Below are positions 8,160 through 18,051 of a DNA stretch of 48,255 nt, piece by piece. The stretch spans positions 2,634,309-2,682,563 of the forward strand of contig JAVSMS010000001.1 in the NCBI GenBank assembly GCA_032027085.1, written 5' to 3'. Below the pieces are notes generated by a model. The model saw nothing but the letters and a program-made list of their open reading frames with translations, was not told the DNA's origin and made no database searches. A program made the position numbers and the translations under genes. Within the stretch, counting starts at the first letter, position 1. Every line of letters begins with the position of its first letter. Source of the DNA: Pseudorhodoplanes sp. (GTDB lineage Bacteria > Pseudomonadota > Alphaproteobacteria > Rhizobiales > Xanthobacteraceae).

Positions 8160-8450
8160 TCAGTCGCGTCGCCTTTCGCGCCGCGTCACCACGGCGGTGA
8201 TGCCGCCCATGCCCGCGACGAGCAAGGCGAAGAATGTCGTCACCGCCAACGCTCCGTCGCGGCCATCGACGATCGCGCCCAAGGTATCGGCGCGCGCCAT
8301 TCCGAAGGAGACGGCGGTGAGCGCGACGGCGAGGCACACCACCAACACGACGGTCATCAGCAATTCGGTGAACGCAACGCGGCGCGCCATCAGACGGCGA
8401 ATATTGCGCACAGGATGCTGGAATCCGATCCCGGCGATCCGATTCCTCAT
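8160..8450 (-). CDS. Small membrane protein of unknown function
   Basis: A 96-residue protein with a basic N-terminus (MRNRIAGIGFQHPVRNIRRL) and two strong hydrophobic helices (about residues 29-48, FTELLMTVVLVVCLAVALTA, and 67-86, LAVTTFFALLVAGMGGITAV), ending in a very basic TRRERRRD tail, so both termini probably face the cytoplasm. I do not recognise a family. Its promoter region, about 120 nt upstream, carries a near-perfect CtrA box (8569-8587), which would place it in the cell-cycle regulon. An alternative TTG start lies three codons upstream. Confidence 0.65.
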   Translation of the reverse strand: MRNRIAGIGFQHPVRNIRRLMARRVAFTELLMTVVLVVCLAVALTAVSFGMARADTLGAIVDGRDGALAVTTFFALLVAGMGGITAVVTRRERRRD

Positions 8451-8568
8451 GGTCTTCAAGCTCCGAAAACGAATCAGGTCTTGAAGGCATTATCGTAGGG
8501 GAAGCAGGCCAGCTTCCGGCCGGAAAGCGGCAAAGCTTTTGAGGGATCGTGGCGATCCGAAGGCTTTT

Positions 8569-8587
8569 GGTTAATAAACGGTTAAAT
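8569..8587 (-). promoter_or_regulatory. CtrA-type binding site TTAACC-N5-TTAACC
   Basis: On the minus strand the bases read ATTTAACCGTTTATTAACC, giving TTAA-N7-TTAACC, the full consensus of the alphaproteobacterial cell-cycle regulator CtrA. It lies between the 3' end of the glutathione transferase gene and the start of the small membrane protein at 8450, on the correct side and at a plausible distance to control the latter. Confidence 0.6.
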
Positions 8588-8589
8588 CG

Positions 8590-9225
8590 TCACTCCGCCG
8601 CGGTCTTCAGCAAGATCGGCGTCCAGTCCATGCCGATATGCCCGGGCTCAGCCGCCACACGCGCCAGCCACACCCGCAAGGCCGGGAACGGTGACAGGTC
8701 GAAGTCGCATTGCTCGGCCAGATGCGTATACGCATAGAGCGCGATATCCGCGATCGAATAGCGGTCGCCCGCAATGTAGCGGCGAGTGCTGAGATGTTTG
8801 TCCAGCAGATTGAGCGAACGCTGACCTTCCTCCATCCAGTCATCGAGCGCATGGCGCTGCAGGTCGCGTCCCCCGCGCACCAGACAGAGCCAGAAATAGG
8901 CAGCGCCGATATTCGGGACGATGGCGTGCTGTTCGAAGAACAGCCATTGCAGCACGCAGGCCCTTTGCACCGGGTCCTCGCCGAGAAGCGGGTGACCTTC
9001 CGCCAGGAACCACAGGATGGCGTTTGATTCGGCGAGATAGCGGCCGGGTGCAGTCTCCAGCAGCGGGATCTGACCGTTTGGGTTCTTTGCCAGAAAATCG
9101 GGCGTGTGCGTCTCGCCCTTGAGAATGTCGATTTCGACATTCTCATAAGGGATGTCGAGCTGGGCGAGCGCGAGGCGCACCTTGTAGCAATTGCCCGAGC
9201 GCTGCATCGAGTAAAGTCTGTGCAT
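8590..9225 (-). CDS. Glutathione S-transferase family protein
   Basis: A 211-residue cytosolic enzyme with a thioredoxin-like N-terminal domain (residues 1-78) and an all-helical C-terminal domain. The glutathione site is visible as SGNCYKVRLAL (10-20; Ser10 as probable catalytic residue), NPNGQIPLLE with the cis-proline, and ESNAILWFLAE. The C-terminal domain has the N-capping motif YSIADIALYAYTHLAE. GGAG sits 6 nt before the ATG at 9225; another ATG two codons earlier overlaps this ribosome binding site and is less likely. Members conjugate or reduce electrophiles with glutathione; the substrate of this one is unknown. No operon partner is evident. Confidence 0.92.
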   Translation of the reverse strand: MHRLYSMQRSGNCYKVRLALAQLDIPYENVEIDILKGETHTPDFLAKNPNGQIPLLETAPGRYLAESNAILWFLAEGHPLLGEDPVQRACVLQWLFFEQHAIVPNIGAAYFWLCLVRGGRDLQRHALDDWMEEGQRSLNLLDKHLSTRRYIAGDRYSIADIALYAYTHLAEQCDFDLSPFPALRVWLARVAAEPGHIGMDWTPILLKTAAE

Positions 9226-10850
<1,625 letters not shown>

Positions 10851-10861
10851 GCGGCTTGCTT

Positions 10862-10988
10862 CTCCCCGTTTACGAGGAGAAGACGGGTGAGGGGGCATCT
10901 CCAATGGCACGTGCCTTTGAGATGCCCCCTCACCCGTTTTGCTTCGCTTCGCTCGCAAATCGACCTTTCCCCGCGCGCGGGGAGAAGT
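10862..10988. repeat. Composite palindromic intergenic repeat
   Basis: ACGGGTGAGGGGGCATCTC (10883-10901) and its exact reverse complement (10919-10937) form a 19-bp stem around a loop with its own GGCACGTGCC palindrome. Outer GC-rich segments (TCTCCCCG near 10861 and CGCGCGGGGAGA near 10976) form flanking hairpins. The CTCTCCCC/GGGTGAGGGGG wording is typical of dispersed intergenic repeats in Rhizobiales. It could also terminate the aminotransferase transcript. Confidence 0.75.
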
Positions 10989-11108
10989 GAAACAAAACGC
11001 GGAAATTTGAAGCAAAGTCTTATCGCATCGGTGACGATCGCCCTCTAGGGTGCGCACCATGCGCGCGCTGCCGCAGCGACGCCAGGATCTCAGTAACGGG
11101 ATAGTCTC

Positions 11109-11576
11109 ATGCGCTTTCTTTCGACATTTGCCGGACTGGCGCTGCTCGCGCTGTCGTCCGTTCCTTCTTCCGCGCAGCAGGTGCAGGCCGGTGTGCTGGA
11201 ATGCACCGGCGGGGAGACCGTCGGTTTTGTCATCGGCTCGGTCACCGACTTGAATTGCATTTATCGTCCGGATGTCGGGCCGCGGCAGGCCTACCGGGCC
11301 ACGATCCGTCGCGCCGGCGTCGATCTCGGCGCCACCGCGGTGTCGAGCCTTGTCTGGGGCGTGTTCGCGCCGACGCAGCAGATCGGCCTCGGCGACCTTT
11401 CCGGCAATTACGGCGGTGTCACCGCCGGAGCTACCGTCGGCGCCGGCCTCGGTGCCAATGTGCTTTATGGCGGCTCCAATAATTCCTTCGCCTTGCAGCC
11501 CCTCAGTGTCGGCGGTCAGGTCGGGCTGAATGTGTTCGCCGGCATTGCGGGGATGGAGCTGAGATTTGGGCGTTGA
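11109..11576 (+). CDS. DUF992 domain-containing exported protein
   Basis: A 155-residue secreted or periplasmic protein. After a signal peptide (MRFLSTFAGLALLALSSVPSSA) the mature part begins QQVQAGVLECTGGETVGFVI, the typical opening of DUF992, and continues through LNCIYRP, YRATIRRAGVDLGATAVSSL, a glycine-rich GATVGAGLGANVLYGG turn region and the closing ALQPLSVGGQVGLNVFAGIA. Two cysteines (in LEC and LNC) may form a disulfide. The pattern of alternating small residues suggests a beta-rich, possibly lipid-facing domain. DUF992 proteins are widespread in Rhizobiales and have no established function. It converges with the 5'-nucleotidase gene over a terminator-like repeat. Confidence 0.9.
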   Translation: MRFLSTFAGLALLALSSVPSSAQQVQAGVLECTGGETVGFVIGSVTDLNCIYRPDVGPRQAYRATIRRAGVDLGATAVSSLVWGVFAPTQQIGLGDLSGNYGGVTAGATVGAGLGANVLYGGSNNSFALQPLSVGGQVGLNVFAGIAGMELRFGR

Positions 11577-11583
11577 ACTCGAT

Positions 11584-11619
11584 CCGTCATCCTGAGCTGC
11601 GCGCACTTCAGGGTGACGG
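11584..11619. terminator. Bidirectional terminator-like inverted repeat
   Basis: CCGTCATCCTGA (11584-11595) pairs with TCAGGGTGACGG (11608-11619) with a single G-U pair and a 12-nt loop. It occupies the 48 nt between two convergent genes, so it probably stops both transcripts. The GTCATCCTGAG wording also occurs in dispersed alphaproteobacterial repeats. Confidence 0.55.
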
Positions 11620-11624
11620 TTCGT

Positions 11625-13163
11625 TCACTTGAATACAATCCGCCCCTCGACTCCCGTCTTCACCGTGCCGATCTTCTTCAGATACACCATCACCTCGTTC
11701 GCCAGCAGCGGGCCGTCGGAATAGGGCAGCAGCGTCTTGGCGTCGCGGAACATGGTGTAGCCGTCGCTGCCGCGCGCGAGGAAATCATTGGTGACGAGCT
11801 TGTACTTCTTGCTCTCGTCGAGCGGCGTGCCTCCGACCTGCACCGACAGCACGCGTTGCCCCGCGGGTTTCGACAGATCGGCCTCGAAGCGCATGCCGGA
11901 AACCTGCGGGAAGCGACCGGCCGCATCCGGCAGGCGGCTGATTCCGTTTTCCAGCGCCGCGCGCAAGGCCTTGCCGCTGATGTCCAGGACCGCAACGTGA
12001 TTGCCGAACGGGAATTCCGCCAGGATGTCGCGCCGCGTGATCGCTGACCCGGGCGCATAAACCTTTTCGCCGCGTATGCCGCCGCCGTTGGTGAGCGCGA
12101 CATCGGAGTCCGTCGTCGTGCGGATGGCGTCGGCGAACAGATTGCCGATGGCGGCTTCGCCCGTGCGCATCGTCGCCGTGCGGCTGTCGAGCTGCACAGC
12201 CGTCGTCGCGATCTGCACATCGAGCTCTTTGGAGAGCTCGGCTTCGTAACCGCGCACCATCGCGAGCACGGCCGGATCGGGTTCGACATCGGCGGTATCC
12301 ACGACGCGGAATTTCGGGTGCCAGGACGTGATGCGGCGGCCCTCGGCCATGCCCGTTCGGATCGTCACATCAATCATCGTGACGTAATGCGCGTCATGGC
12401 TCGATTCCACGATCGCGGTGCGGCCGTCATAGTCGAGGAACAGGTCGTGGTCGTGCCCGGTGAGGACGAGATCGGCGGCGTGGCTGGTGAACAGGTCCAC
12501 ATCCTGGTTGCGCGGCGCGTGCACGACAGCGACGGTGAAGTCGGCGCCTTCCGAGCGCAAAGCCTTGGTCTGCTCCCGTACCGAAGCGACCAGCGGCGAG
12601 AAGCGGACGTCGCCGGAATTGGACACCTGCGGCGTTTCCGTCAGCGCCGCGCCGGTCAGGCCGATGCGCACGCCGTCGATCTCGAGAATGGCACGGTCCT
12701 TGAAGCCGGGGAGCATCGATCCATCGCCGTTTCGCATGTTGGATGCGAAAAGCGGAAATTTCGCCTCCCTCATCCGCTGCAGGAATACGTCCTTGCCGAA
12801 ATCGAATTCGTGATTGCCGGGCACGAAGATGTCCGGCGGAATCATGTTCAGCAGCTGGACGATGTGATAGCCGCGGTCGATGCCGGACATCAGCGACGGC
12901 GAGAGCGTGTCGCCGGCATGGGCGAAGATCACGCGGCCGCCCGACTTCGCGGCCTTCTCGCGTTCGGCCTTGACGATGGCGGCGAGGCGCGGAAAGCCGC
13001 CGCGTTTCTTGCCGTCCGGACCTTCCTCCTCGTTCATGAGGTAGATGTCATTGACTAAAATAAACGTGATCCAGGCGGTCTCGGCCCGGGCGAGGCGCGG
13101 CAAACCCGCGAGCAGTGCGAGGCAGGACGAGCCGAGCAGAAACAGGCGGCGGGTAAGCGGCAT
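11625..13163 (-). CDS. Bifunctional metallophosphatase/5'-nucleotidase (UshA-like), exported
   Basis: A 512-residue periplasmic nucleotidase that should hydrolyse nucleotide monophosphates or sugar nucleotides for phosphate and nucleoside salvage. It starts with an Arg-Arg signal (MPLTRRLFLLGSSCLALLAG), compatible with Tat or Sec export. The N-terminal calcineurin-like domain shows HAGDTLSPS, PGNHEFDFG, VVHAPRNQD and TGHDHD metal-ligand blocks. The C-terminal 5'-nucleotidase domain shows TNGGGIRG and RGSDGYTMF, the latter supplying the base-stacking aromatics. The first metal motif, usually NDxH, reads NDIY here; the same substitution is known in some subfamilies, so activity is still expected. 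It converges with the DUF992 gene and is divergent from ferrochelatase. Confidence 0.92.
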   Translation of the reverse strand: MPLTRRLFLLGSSCLALLAGLPRLARAETAWITFILVNDIYLMNEEEGPDGKKRGGFPRLAAIVKAEREKAAKSGGRVIFAHAGDTLSPSLMSGIDRGYHIVQLLNMIPPDIFVPGNHEFDFGKDVFLQRMREAKFPLFASNMRNGDGSMLPGFKDRAILEIDGVRIGLTGAALTETPQVSNSGDVRFSPLVASVREQTKALRSEGADFTVAVVHAPRNQDVDLFTSHAADLVLTGHDHDLFLDYDGRTAIVESSHDAHYVTMIDVTIRTGMAEGRRITSWHPKFRVVDTADVEPDPAVLAMVRGYEAELSKELDVQIATTAVQLDSRTATMRTGEAAIGNLFADAIRTTTDSDVALTNGGGIRGEKVYAPGSAITRRDILAEFPFGNHVAVLDISGKALRAALENGISRLPDAAGRFPQVSGMRFEADLSKPAGQRVLSVQVGGTPLDESKKYKLVTNDFLARGSDGYTMFRDAKTLLPYSDGPLLANEVMVYLKKIGTVKTGVEGRIVFK

Positions 13164-13247
13164 TTTAGCGATTGATTTCCGTTAGTCTTGTGTGGCTTAG
13201 CATGGCCGCAAACGAAAGGGGTCATGCCCTTTGAGGGTGTGCGAACC

Positions 13248-14300
13248 ATGAATAGACTCGAAAAGCCGTTTCAGCCAGATGCCAGCCATCTGCCGAAGGA
13301 TCATCCGCCGGTGCAGTGGGGCCGCATCGGCGTGCTGCTGGTCAATCTCGGCACCCCCGACGCCACCGACTTCTGGTCGATGCGGCGTTATCTCAAGGAG
13401 TTTCTCTCCGACAAGCGCGTGATCGAGGAAAACACGCTGGTCTGGAAGCTGGTCTTCAACGGCATCATTCTGACCACGCGACCGCGAGCCAAGGGGCGCG
13501 ACTACGACACGATCTGGAACCGCGAGAAGAACGAAGGGCCGCTCAAGACCATCACTCGCTCGCAATCGGATAAGCTGGCCGCGATGCTCGGCAATGGACG
13601 CATCGTCGTCGACTGGGCGATGCGATATGGTAATCCATCCATCGCCTCGCGCATCGAGGTGCTGGCGGCGCAAGGCTGCGAGAGGCTTTTGATCGCGCCG
13701 CTCTATCCGCAATACGCGGCGGCGACGACGGCGACGGTGTGCGATGAAGCTTTCCGCCAGCTGATGCGCATGCGCTGGCAGCCCACACTGCGTGTTGCGC
13801 CGCCCTACCATGACGATCCGGTCTACATCGACGCCGTCGTCTCGTCACTGCGGACGGAGCTGGCAAAGTTGCCGTTTCAGCCCGAGGTCATCCTTGCGTC
13901 GTATCACGGCATTCCGAAGGAGTATTTCGACAAGGGTGATCCGTACCATTGCCATTGCGCCAAGACGACGCGGCTGATGCGGGAAGCGCTTGGCATGGAC
14001 GAGCGCAAGTTGCTGATGACCTTCCAGTCACGGTTCGGCCGCGCCGAATGGCTGCAGCCCTACACCGACAAGACGGTGGAGGCGCTGGCGAAGAGCGGCG
14101 TAAGAAGCCTTGCCATCATCACTCCTGGCTTTTCAGTCGACTGCCTGGAGACGCTGGAGGAGATCGCCGTCGAAAACGGCGACATCTTCAGAGCGAATGG
14201 CGGGCAGAATTTCGCGGCGATCCCCTGCCTGAATGATTCCGATCTCGGCATGGCGGTGATCCGACATCTTGTCGAGCGTGAGCTGCTGGGCTGGCTTTAG
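13248..14300 (+). CDS. hemH: Ferrochelatase
   Basis: A 350-residue enzyme that inserts ferrous iron into protoporphyrin IX in the last step of haem b synthesis, peripheral to the inner membrane. The family blocks are complete: IGVLLVNLGTPDATD, EGPLKTITRSQ, LLIAPLYPQYAAAT, the metal-site histidine in ILASYHGIP (about residue 220), FQSRFGRAEWLQPYT and the proton-shuttle glutamate in PGFSVDCLETLEEI. A HCHC segment (in DPYHCHCAKTTRL) occurs in many alphaproteobacterial ferrochelatases. Upstream in-frame ATGs exist at 13188 and 13224; the start at 13248 has GAGGG about 11 nt upstream and gives normal family length, although 13224 is possible. Confidence 0.95.
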   Translation: MNRLEKPFQPDASHLPKDHPPVQWGRIGVLLVNLGTPDATDFWSMRRYLKEFLSDKRVIEENTLVWKLVFNGIILTTRPRAKGRDYDTIWNREKNEGPLKTITRSQSDKLAAMLGNGRIVVDWAMRYGNPSIASRIEVLAAQGCERLLIAPLYPQYAAATTATVCDEAFRQLMRMRWQPTLRVAPPYHDDPVYIDAVVSSLRTELAKLPFQPEVILASYHGIPKEYFDKGDPYHCHCAKTTRLMREALGMDERKLLMTFQSRFGRAEWLQPYTDKTVEALAKSGVRSLAIITPGFSVDCLETLEEIAVENGDIFRANGGQNFAAIPCLNDSDLGMAVIRHLVERELLGWL

Positions 14301-14307
14301 CCCAAAT

Positions 14308-14395
14308 GCTGTCATCGCCGGCGAAAGCGGCGATCCAGTAGCACAAGATCTCCAGTTTACTGGATGCCCCGCTTTCGCGGGGCATGATAATGACG
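14308..14395. repeat. Dispersed intergenic repeat with strong hairpin (probable terminator)
   Basis: Contains ATGCCCCGC-TTTC-GCGGGGCAT (14364-14385), a perfect 9-bp stem, preceded by TGTCATCGCCGGCGAAAGCGGCGATCCAGTA-type sequence and a matching TACTGGATG. This two-part organisation is typical of repeats scattered through alphaproteobacterial genomes. It fills the gap between convergent hemH and the second L,D-transpeptidase gene and should act as a bidirectional terminator. Confidence 0.7.
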
Positions 14396-14396
14396 C

Positions 14397-15065
14397 TTAA
14401 CTCTGCAGAAGCGGCCGGCCGCCCAGCACGACAACTTTGGTGTCTATCGGCACGCGCCGGTACAGATCGATGATGTCATGATTCAGAAAGCGCACGCATC
14501 CTGATGACACCATCTGGCCGATCGACCAGGGCTCGTTGGTGCCGTGCAGGCGATAAAGCGTGTCGCGGCCATTGCGATAGAGATAAAGTGCGCGGGCGCC
14601 GAGCGGATTGTGCGGCCCGCCTTCCAGCCCGTCCGCATAGGGGCCGTAGCGCTCCGGCTCACGTCGGACCATGTTCGCGGTTGGCGTCCAGCGCGGCCAT
14701 TCGGCCTTGCGCGCGATCACCGCGTCGCCCTGAAAGTTGAACGCCTCGGTCCTGCCGACGCCGACGCCGTAGCGGATCGCGCGGCCGCGTTCCGTCACCA
14801 GATAGGCGTAACGCCGGTACGGATCGACGACGATGGTGCCGGGCTGGTGGGGCGTGGTGTATCTCACCTCGCGGCGCCAGAAGCGCGGGTCGACGTCATT
14901 GAGATCAACTGGAGGGAGCGGAAACGGCTCCGAGTCGATCGGACCATACATCGCCGCATAATAGGGATCGATCGGAACGCCCTGCACCAGCGGGGGTTCG
15001 GAGCGGGTAACGCAACCGGCGGCGATCATCGGAACGCCCAAAACAAAGGCTCGCCTGCTAATCAC
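14397..15065 (-). CDS. L,D-transpeptidase (YkuD domain), predicted Tat-exported lipoprotein
   Basis: A 222-residue enzyme for cysteine-dependent 3-3 cross-linking of peptidoglycan or attachment of proteins to it. The N-terminus MISRRAFVLGVPMIAAGC joins a twin-arginine signal with a lipobox (IAAGC, Cys18), so the mature protein should be lipid-anchored at the periplasmic face. The YkuD domain (about residues 75-212) ends in the catalytic HGTN (174-177) and VSSGCVRF (Cys190). It is a paralogue of the soluble enzyme at 3162-3770, which has an ordinary signal peptide. The start codon is GTG with a weak purine-rich site (AAAGGCAGAG). It is divergent from the outer-membrane barrel gene. Confidence 0.92.
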   Translation of the reverse strand: MISRRAFVLGVPMIAAGCVTRSEPPLVQGVPIDPYYAAMYGPIDSEPFPLPPVDLNDVDPRFWRREVRYTTPHQPGTIVVDPYRRYAYLVTERGRAIRYGVGVGRTEAFNFQGDAVIARKAEWPRWTPTANMVRREPERYGPYADGLEGGPHNPLGARALYLYRNGRDTLYRLHGTNEPWSIGQMVSSGCVRFLNHDIIDLYRRVPIDTKVVVLGGRPLLQS

Positions 15066-15203
15066 TTATCTCTGCCTTTCGGTTCTTGAAGCGAGGGCGC
15101 TCCGAGGATGCAGAGGAGTCTGCAGCCGTGGACGGAGCGGATTGGATCGCTGAGGGAATGTCTGGTTGCTACGAAGCGCGGCACAAAGCCCATCAAGCTC
15201 CTG

Positions 15204-15256
15204 TTAACCAGTTTCAACCTCCCATTAACCATAAGCCTTTTAACTCCATTAACCAT
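15204..15256. promoter_or_regulatory. Cluster of TTAACC (CtrA-like) motifs before the outer-membrane barrel gene
   Basis: TTAACC occurs at 15204, 15225 and 15249, the last two within an identical 11-mer CCATTAACCAT at 15222 and 15246, 24 bp apart. A further TTAA lies at 15240, five bases before the third motif. TTAACC(AT) is the CtrA half-site, but none of the pairs has the canonical N7 spacing, so the assignment is tentative. The region lies between divergent promoters. Confidence 0.4.
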
Positions 15257-15327
15257 TTTCGCCGGCCGCGAGGCCGGTTGCTGTCGGTTGGTCCGCGGGA
15301 CTCAAGGCGGATATTGGGAGTTCAAAG

Positions 15328-16944
15328 GTGGCGGGATTGCGCCGGCACGGTCTGGGAATACCGCTCGGGGCCGGCATTGTTTGCGCAATGCTGATCTGCG
15401 GTGCTCGGATAGCGATTGCGCAGGCCCTGCCGCAGGAGCGCGGCATCCAGGCTGACCCTGCCGATTCTCGTTTGTTCCGGCCGTTGATCGATGGCGACCC
15501 GAATAATCCGCAGCGCTTCGGTCGTCCGCAATATGGCTACTCGGCCGGCTTCGGCGCCGGCACGACCGGGTTCGATTCTACCAACATGCGCAGCAAGCGG
15601 CGCGTGCAGCAAGACAACCGGCGTCGCAGAGCAGTCGAGGCGGTGACCGCGCAGCCGGTGGTTGCGCGGGTGCCCGATCTGACTGTCGCACCGATGTTCC
15701 GCCCGGTTCCGACAAGCGTGGCGACGAGCCGAGCGCTCAGCCGCAGCGCCGGCTCGCCGGAGATCGTCGGCACGACGCCGCGCCCGGTGCGAAAGGTTTA
15801 CGTGGAGGAAGATCCGTTCGGTCCTGTCGGGATCCGCGCGGGATCTCTGATCCTGCGCCCGGCGATCGAAGTCTATGCCGGGCACGACAGCAATCCGCCG
15901 CTCTCACCCAATCCGGCCGGTTCCGCCTTCCAGACCGTCGCGCCGGAACTGCAGGTGAAGTCGGACTGGTCGCGGCACGAATTCACCGCCGATCTGAAAG
16001 GCAAATACACCTGGTACAATAAGCTGGAGAATTTCAACAAGCCGGATGTCGATCTCAACGCCAAGACCCGCATCGATATCAGCAAGCAGACGCGCGCCAA
16101 TCTGGAAGGCCGCTACAAGCTGCTCGCAGATTCGCCGAGCGATCCCAATCTGCCACTGGGTATCGCCAAGCCGCCGATCTATTATCAGACTGGCGCGACC
16201 GCGGGGCTCGCGCATCAATTCAACCGGCTGGAAATTTCGGCCAAGGGCCTGTTCGATCGTACGGCCTATGACGAGGCGGAGCTGAACGATGGTTCGATCA
16301 TCAGTCTGCAAGACCGCAATTACGATCAATATACCGGCCTGCTGCGCGCCGGATATGAAGTCTATCCAGGGGTCACGCCCTTTGTGGAAGGGGGTATCGA
16401 CCGGCGCATCCACGATCTGCAATATGATTTTTCGGGAATACAGCGCGACTCCGACGGCAAGGTCATCCGCGCCGGCTCGACCTTCGAACTGACGCGGCAT
16501 CTCGTCGGTGAAGCCTCGATCGGCTGGCTGCAGCGCGACTACAAGGATCCGACCCTCGGACAAATTCATGGCCTGATCTACGACGCGTCGCTCATCTACT
16601 ACGCGACGCCGCTGACCACGCTGAAGCTGACTGCGAACTCACGGGTGGATGAATCGGTATTGCCCGGCGTCTCGGGTGCATTCACGCGGGAGGTCGGATT
16701 GCAGATCGATCACAGTTTCCGGCGCTGGCTGATCGGCACGCTGAAGTTCGGCTACGGCCGGGACGACTACGAAGGTTCACCGCGCGTCGATGATCGCTAT
16801 TCGGTATCGACCGCGCTGGTCTACAAGTTCACCCGCGAAGTGCACCTGAAAGGCGAATTCCGGCGCGAATGGCTACGCTCGAATGTCGAGGGCGTCGACT
16901 ACACGGCCAATATCGCGATGGTCGGGCTCCGCTTCCAGCGGTGA
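15328..16944 (+). CDS. Outer-membrane beta-barrel protein (BBP2_2-like)
   Basis: A 538-residue exported protein. The signal peptide is near the start (IPLGAGIVCAMLICGARIAIAQ). Residues about 30-165 are a low-complexity Arg/Pro/Ala-rich region, and the remainder (from about 175, SLILRPAIEVYAGHDSNPPL) consists of alternating hydrophobic/polar strands ending in the outer-membrane signature VGLRFQR. The opening of the barrel domain (LRPAIEVYAGHDSNP) matches the BBP2_2/DUF2320 family of outer-membrane barrels, often near exopolysaccharide genes. The start is GTG with GGGAG 7 nt upstream. GalU, a sugar-nucleotide enzyme, lies immediately downstream in the opposite direction. Pore or polysaccharide-export function is inference. 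Confidence 0.85.
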   Translation: MAGLRRHGLGIPLGAGIVCAMLICGARIAIAQALPQERGIQADPADSRLFRPLIDGDPNNPQRFGRPQYGYSAGFGAGTTGFDSTNMRSKRRVQQDNRRRRAVEAVTAQPVVARVPDLTVAPMFRPVPTSVATSRALSRSAGSPEIVGTTPRPVRKVYVEEDPFGPVGIRAGSLILRPAIEVYAGHDSNPPLSPNPAGSAFQTVAPELQVKSDWSRHEFTADLKGKYTWYNKLENFNKPDVDLNAKTRIDISKQTRANLEGRYKLLADSPSDPNLPLGIAKPPIYYQTGATAGLAHQFNRLEISAKGLFDRTAYDEAELNDGSIISLQDRNYDQYTGLLRAGYEVYPGVTPFVEGGIDRRIHDLQYDFSGIQRDSDGKVIRAGSTFELTRHLVGEASIGWLQRDYKDPTLGQIHGLIYDASLIYYATPLTTLKLTANSRVDESVLPGVSGAFTREVGLQIDHSFRRWLIGTLKFGYGRDDYEGSPRVDDRYSVSTALVYKFTREVHLKGEFRREWLRSNVEGVDYTANIAMVGLRFQR

Positions 16945-16976
16945 TCTTGTCCCTGCGAGCGCGGGGAGAGACAAGA
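16945..16976. terminator. Terminator-like hairpin between convergent genes
   Basis: TCTTGTC (16945-16951) pairs with GACAAGA (16970-16976), and inner CCC pairs with GGG. It sits in the 34-nt gap between the barrel gene stop and the galU stop, as expected for a shared bidirectional terminator. Confidence 0.5.
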
Positions 16977-16978
16977 GA

Positions 16979-17860
16979 TCATTTCTCGCCAAGCAGTTTT
17001 TTCAGTTCAGAGCGGAATTCTTGCGCGATGTCGTCGCGTTCGAGCGCATAGGCAACATTGGCGGTGAGAAATCCGATCTTCGATCCGCAATCGTGCGAGC
17101 GGCCTTCGAATTTCAGCGCATGGAATGGCTGCTTCTTCGCGAGCGCGATCATGGCGTCGGTGAGCTGGATTTCGCCGCCGGCGCCGGTCTGCTGGTTTTC
17201 CAGGATATCGAAAATCTCCGGCTGCAGAATGTAGCGGCCGGTGATGCTGAGATTGGAGGGGGCGTCCTCGCGCTTCGGCTTTTCCACCATCCGGATGATC
17301 GGCATGGAATTGCCGCTCCCCTTGCCGACGCCGACGATGCCGTACATATGCACACGCTCCATCGGCACTTCCTCGACCGCGATGATGTTGGCCTTTGTTT
17401 TCAACTTTGCGTAGGCGTCGATCATCTGCGCGAGGCAGCCGCGTTTGCTCTGCACCAGCACGTCCGGCAGGACGACCGCGAAAGGCTCGTCGCCGACGAT
17501 GTCGCGTGCGCACCAGACTGCGTGACCCAGTCCGAGCGGCGATTGCTGGCGTGTGAAACTCGTCTGTCCCGGACCCGGCATGTCGTCGTCGAGCAGCTTG
17601 AGCTCTTTCTTCTTGCCGCGCTCCTTGAGCGTCACCTCCAGTTCGAATTGCCGGTCGAAATGATCCTCGATCACCGATTTATTGCGGCCCGTGACGAAAA
17701 TGAGGTGTTCGATCCCGGCCTCGCGCGCCTCGTCCACCACATGCTGGATCAGCGGCCGGTCGACGACCGTGAGCATCTCCTTCGGCATCGCCTTGGTGGC
17801 GGGCAGGAAACGGGTGCCGAGGCCGGCGACGGGGAAAATAGCTTTACGAATGGGTTTCAT
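16979..17860 (-). CDS. galU: UTP--glucose-1-phosphate uridylyltransferase
   Basis: A 293-residue cytosolic nucleotidyltransferase making UDP-glucose from UTP and glucose 1-phosphate, the precursor of LPS core, exopolysaccharide and osmoregulated glucans. The N-terminal nucleotide-binding loop is FPVAGLGTRFLPATKAMPKE (residues about 9-28). Further family blocks are VDRPLIQHVVDEA, FVTGRNK, QQSPLGLGHAV, VLPDVLV, YGIVGVG, MVEKPK, ITGRYIL and GGEIQLTDAM. The frame is open 41 codons upstream, but the ATG at 17860 gives the exact family N-terminus (MKPIRKAIFPVAG). Neighbours (outer-membrane barrel, lytic transglycosylase, SGNH protein) fit an envelope-biogenesis neighbourhood. Confidence 0.95.
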   Translation of the reverse strand: MKPIRKAIFPVAGLGTRFLPATKAMPKEMLTVVDRPLIQHVVDEAREAGIEHLIFVTGRNKSVIEDHFDRQFELEVTLKERGKKKELKLLDDDMPGPGQTSFTRQQSPLGLGHAVWCARDIVGDEPFAVVLPDVLVQSKRGCLAQMIDAYAKLKTKANIIAVEEVPMERVHMYGIVGVGKGSGNSMPIIRMVEKPKREDAPSNLSITGRYILQPEIFDILENQQTGAGGEIQLTDAMIALAKKQPFHALKFEGRSHDCGSKIGFLTANVAYALERDDIAQEFRSELKKLLGEK

Positions 17861-18051
17861 GCGGAAAAACAGGTCTCGGTCAGGGAACAGGAGAGGTGCG
17901 ATATTATGGCGTTGCAGGTTAAAATCATTCCGACATCCTTGCTGCCACGGGATTGTGGGCGCCCTTAATAATCTTGCAATCATATCCGTTCCCCATAGGG
18001 CGGGATCATGACCAACTGCGTGGCCTGATGTGACGGGGAGCGGGTGAGGGG

